DNA of 64,000 nucleotides from Syncephalis plumigaleata (Eukaryota; Zoopagomycota; Zoopagomycetes; Zoopagales; Piptocephalidaceae): NCBI GenBank assembly GCA_025201365.1, contig JAIXMF010000031.1:1-64000 (forward strand). The letters are read 5' to 3'. The notes under the pieces are model-generated. The model worked only from the letters and a program-made list of their open reading frames with translations, made no database searches and was not told the DNA's origin. A program made the translations under genes and the position numbers. Shown here piece by piece: positions 63,180-64,000 of the stretch; position 1 is the stretch's first letter; every line of letters begins with the position of its first letter.

Positions 63180-64000
63180 ATGGAGAAGTTCTCTCGTTGG
63201 CGGGTACTTGTCATAGTATATACTATAAACAACCTATACTAATATAGATATTGTTTCTATTGTTTATGTATATGATAATTAGGATGCTGGTACTGGCATT
63301 CAACCTTTCCTTCATCCTATGGTAAGCGTTTAAGTGTAATCAATACTACTTGCAATATTAAGTATCGTGTAGCCGGCTAGATCGGATAATTGGTCAATAG
63401 CCCTTCATAATGGAGTCAAGCAGTATCTAGTAGGGCCTATTCTGTTTGTCGTACGCTCAGTTCTATTGTTGGTCACCGCTTTGTTATGGCTGGTTGCTGA
63501 ATTACTAGGCGTGATAGTAAGTCTTACGCGTTATACTATCTATCCATACTAATAGGCATATTGCTTGATTCGTTATAAGCTGTCTATTCTACCCGGTGGT
63601 CGTCATCTAGCGCGCTATTATCTCGTAGGAGGATGTGCTAGGCTGGCTCTTTTCATTATCGGTGTATTCTGGATTGATACGAATATTGTATCATTACGTC
63701 TAGGTCGTGATCAGAGCGATGATCGACGAGCACGTCCATCTAAATCAATCCAATTGAGCCATGGTGATATATTGGTAGTCAATAGTACAGGCTACTTGGA
63801 TATACTTTACTTGATGGCACGGTAATACTAATCATTGTGTATAGCGAGACTACACTAATAATACATACACACATGTATATACATGTATATATTAGATGGA
63901 CTCCCGTGTTTACGCGTATTTATCATGATCGTGTGGAAGTGGTAACATTCTGGCAGGCATTACGTCAAACGGCAAATGCCACACCATTAGCAACAACACA
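63180..64000 (+). CDS. LOA1: Lysophospholipid acyltransferase, Loa1/Vps66-like (3' end outside the window)
   Basis: Yeast Loa1 is a lysophosphatidic acid: oleoyl-CoA acyltransferase at lipid droplets and the ER. Five exons are visible (63180-63203, 63293-63321, 63373-63516, 63556-63821, 63896 onward). The start MEKFSRWRDAGTGIQPFL matches the Loa1 N-terminus closely. Two hydrophobic segments follow (GPILFVVRSVLLLVTALLWL; ARLALFIIGVFWI). The usual acyltransferase HX4D box is replaced in this family by an N/S-T-x-x-D form, seen here as NSTGYLDILYL. Translation reaches FWQALRQTANATPLATT at the window edge, before the EGT motif. Confidence 0.82.

Overview
This window comes from a compact eukaryotic genome, most likely an early-diverging fungus. 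I lean towards Zoopagomycota or a neighbouring zygomycete group, but cannot prove it from the sequence. Almost every gene carries several introns of about 45-80 bases. These have near-invariant GTAAGT-like donors, CTAAT/CTAAC branch sites and TAG/AAG acceptors. Genes sit a few hundred bases apart on both strands. Several families point to fungi: a Rsc1/Rsc2-type bromodomain-BAH protein, a Loa1/Vps66 acyltransferase, a Lin1 GYF protein and a Prm10/ThrE transporter. Others are shared with animals: a human-type HPRT, BUGZ/ZNF207, HSDL2-like SDR and RCAN. All exon joins given here were worked out by hand from reading frame, splice sites and family similarity.

Layout. 0.5-5.5 kb: histone H2A.Z, HPRT (minus), an orphan multi-pass membrane protein and OPA3. 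5.8-7.6 kb: first copy of a 1.8 kb non-coding repeat. 8.3-10.7 kb: a protein kinase built from very small exons with a degenerate FHA-like N-terminus. 11.9-21.2 kb: exosome subunit RRP42 (minus), a Rsc1/2-like remodeller subunit with an ankyrin insert, and the ThrE/Prm10 transporter. 21.2-26 kb: gene-poor, with a TATA box followed by 600 bases without an ATG, then the second repeat copy, which is split by a 5'-truncated LINE fragment with a 13 bp target-site duplication. 26-37 kb: an accessory region with three signal-peptide-bearing kinase paralogues (one catalytically dead), an SDR, calcipressin, a decayed seven-TM-like gene and small secreted candidates. 38.3-43.2 kb: RFC3, a small coiled-coil protein, GPN3 and LIN1. 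43.5-45.5 kb: an intact multi-TM gene, a decayed relative, and a 5S rRNA gene placed 10 bases upstream of tRNA-Glu(CTC) on the same strand with no terminator between them. 47-60.4 kb: a very large RA-PH adaptor, an F-box protein, NAF1, AFG2 (minus) and BUGZ. 61.3-64 kb: DUS2 (minus) and LOA1, which runs off the end.

Most conserved genes serve nucleic-acid and RNP housekeeping: chromatin (H2A.Z, RSC), replication clamp loading (RFC3), RNA decay (RRP42), ribosome and snoRNP assembly (AFG2, NAF1), RNA polymerase assembly (GPN3), splicing (LIN1) and tRNA modification (DUS2). The most unusual items are the 5S-tRNA tandem, the family of secreted DFD-type kinases with its dead member, the array of F-K-S-G-S-L-L motifs at the end of the RA-PH protein, the 1.8 kb repeat pair, and the micro-exon kinase gene. 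I saw no retrovirus-like or other capsid-bearing element.
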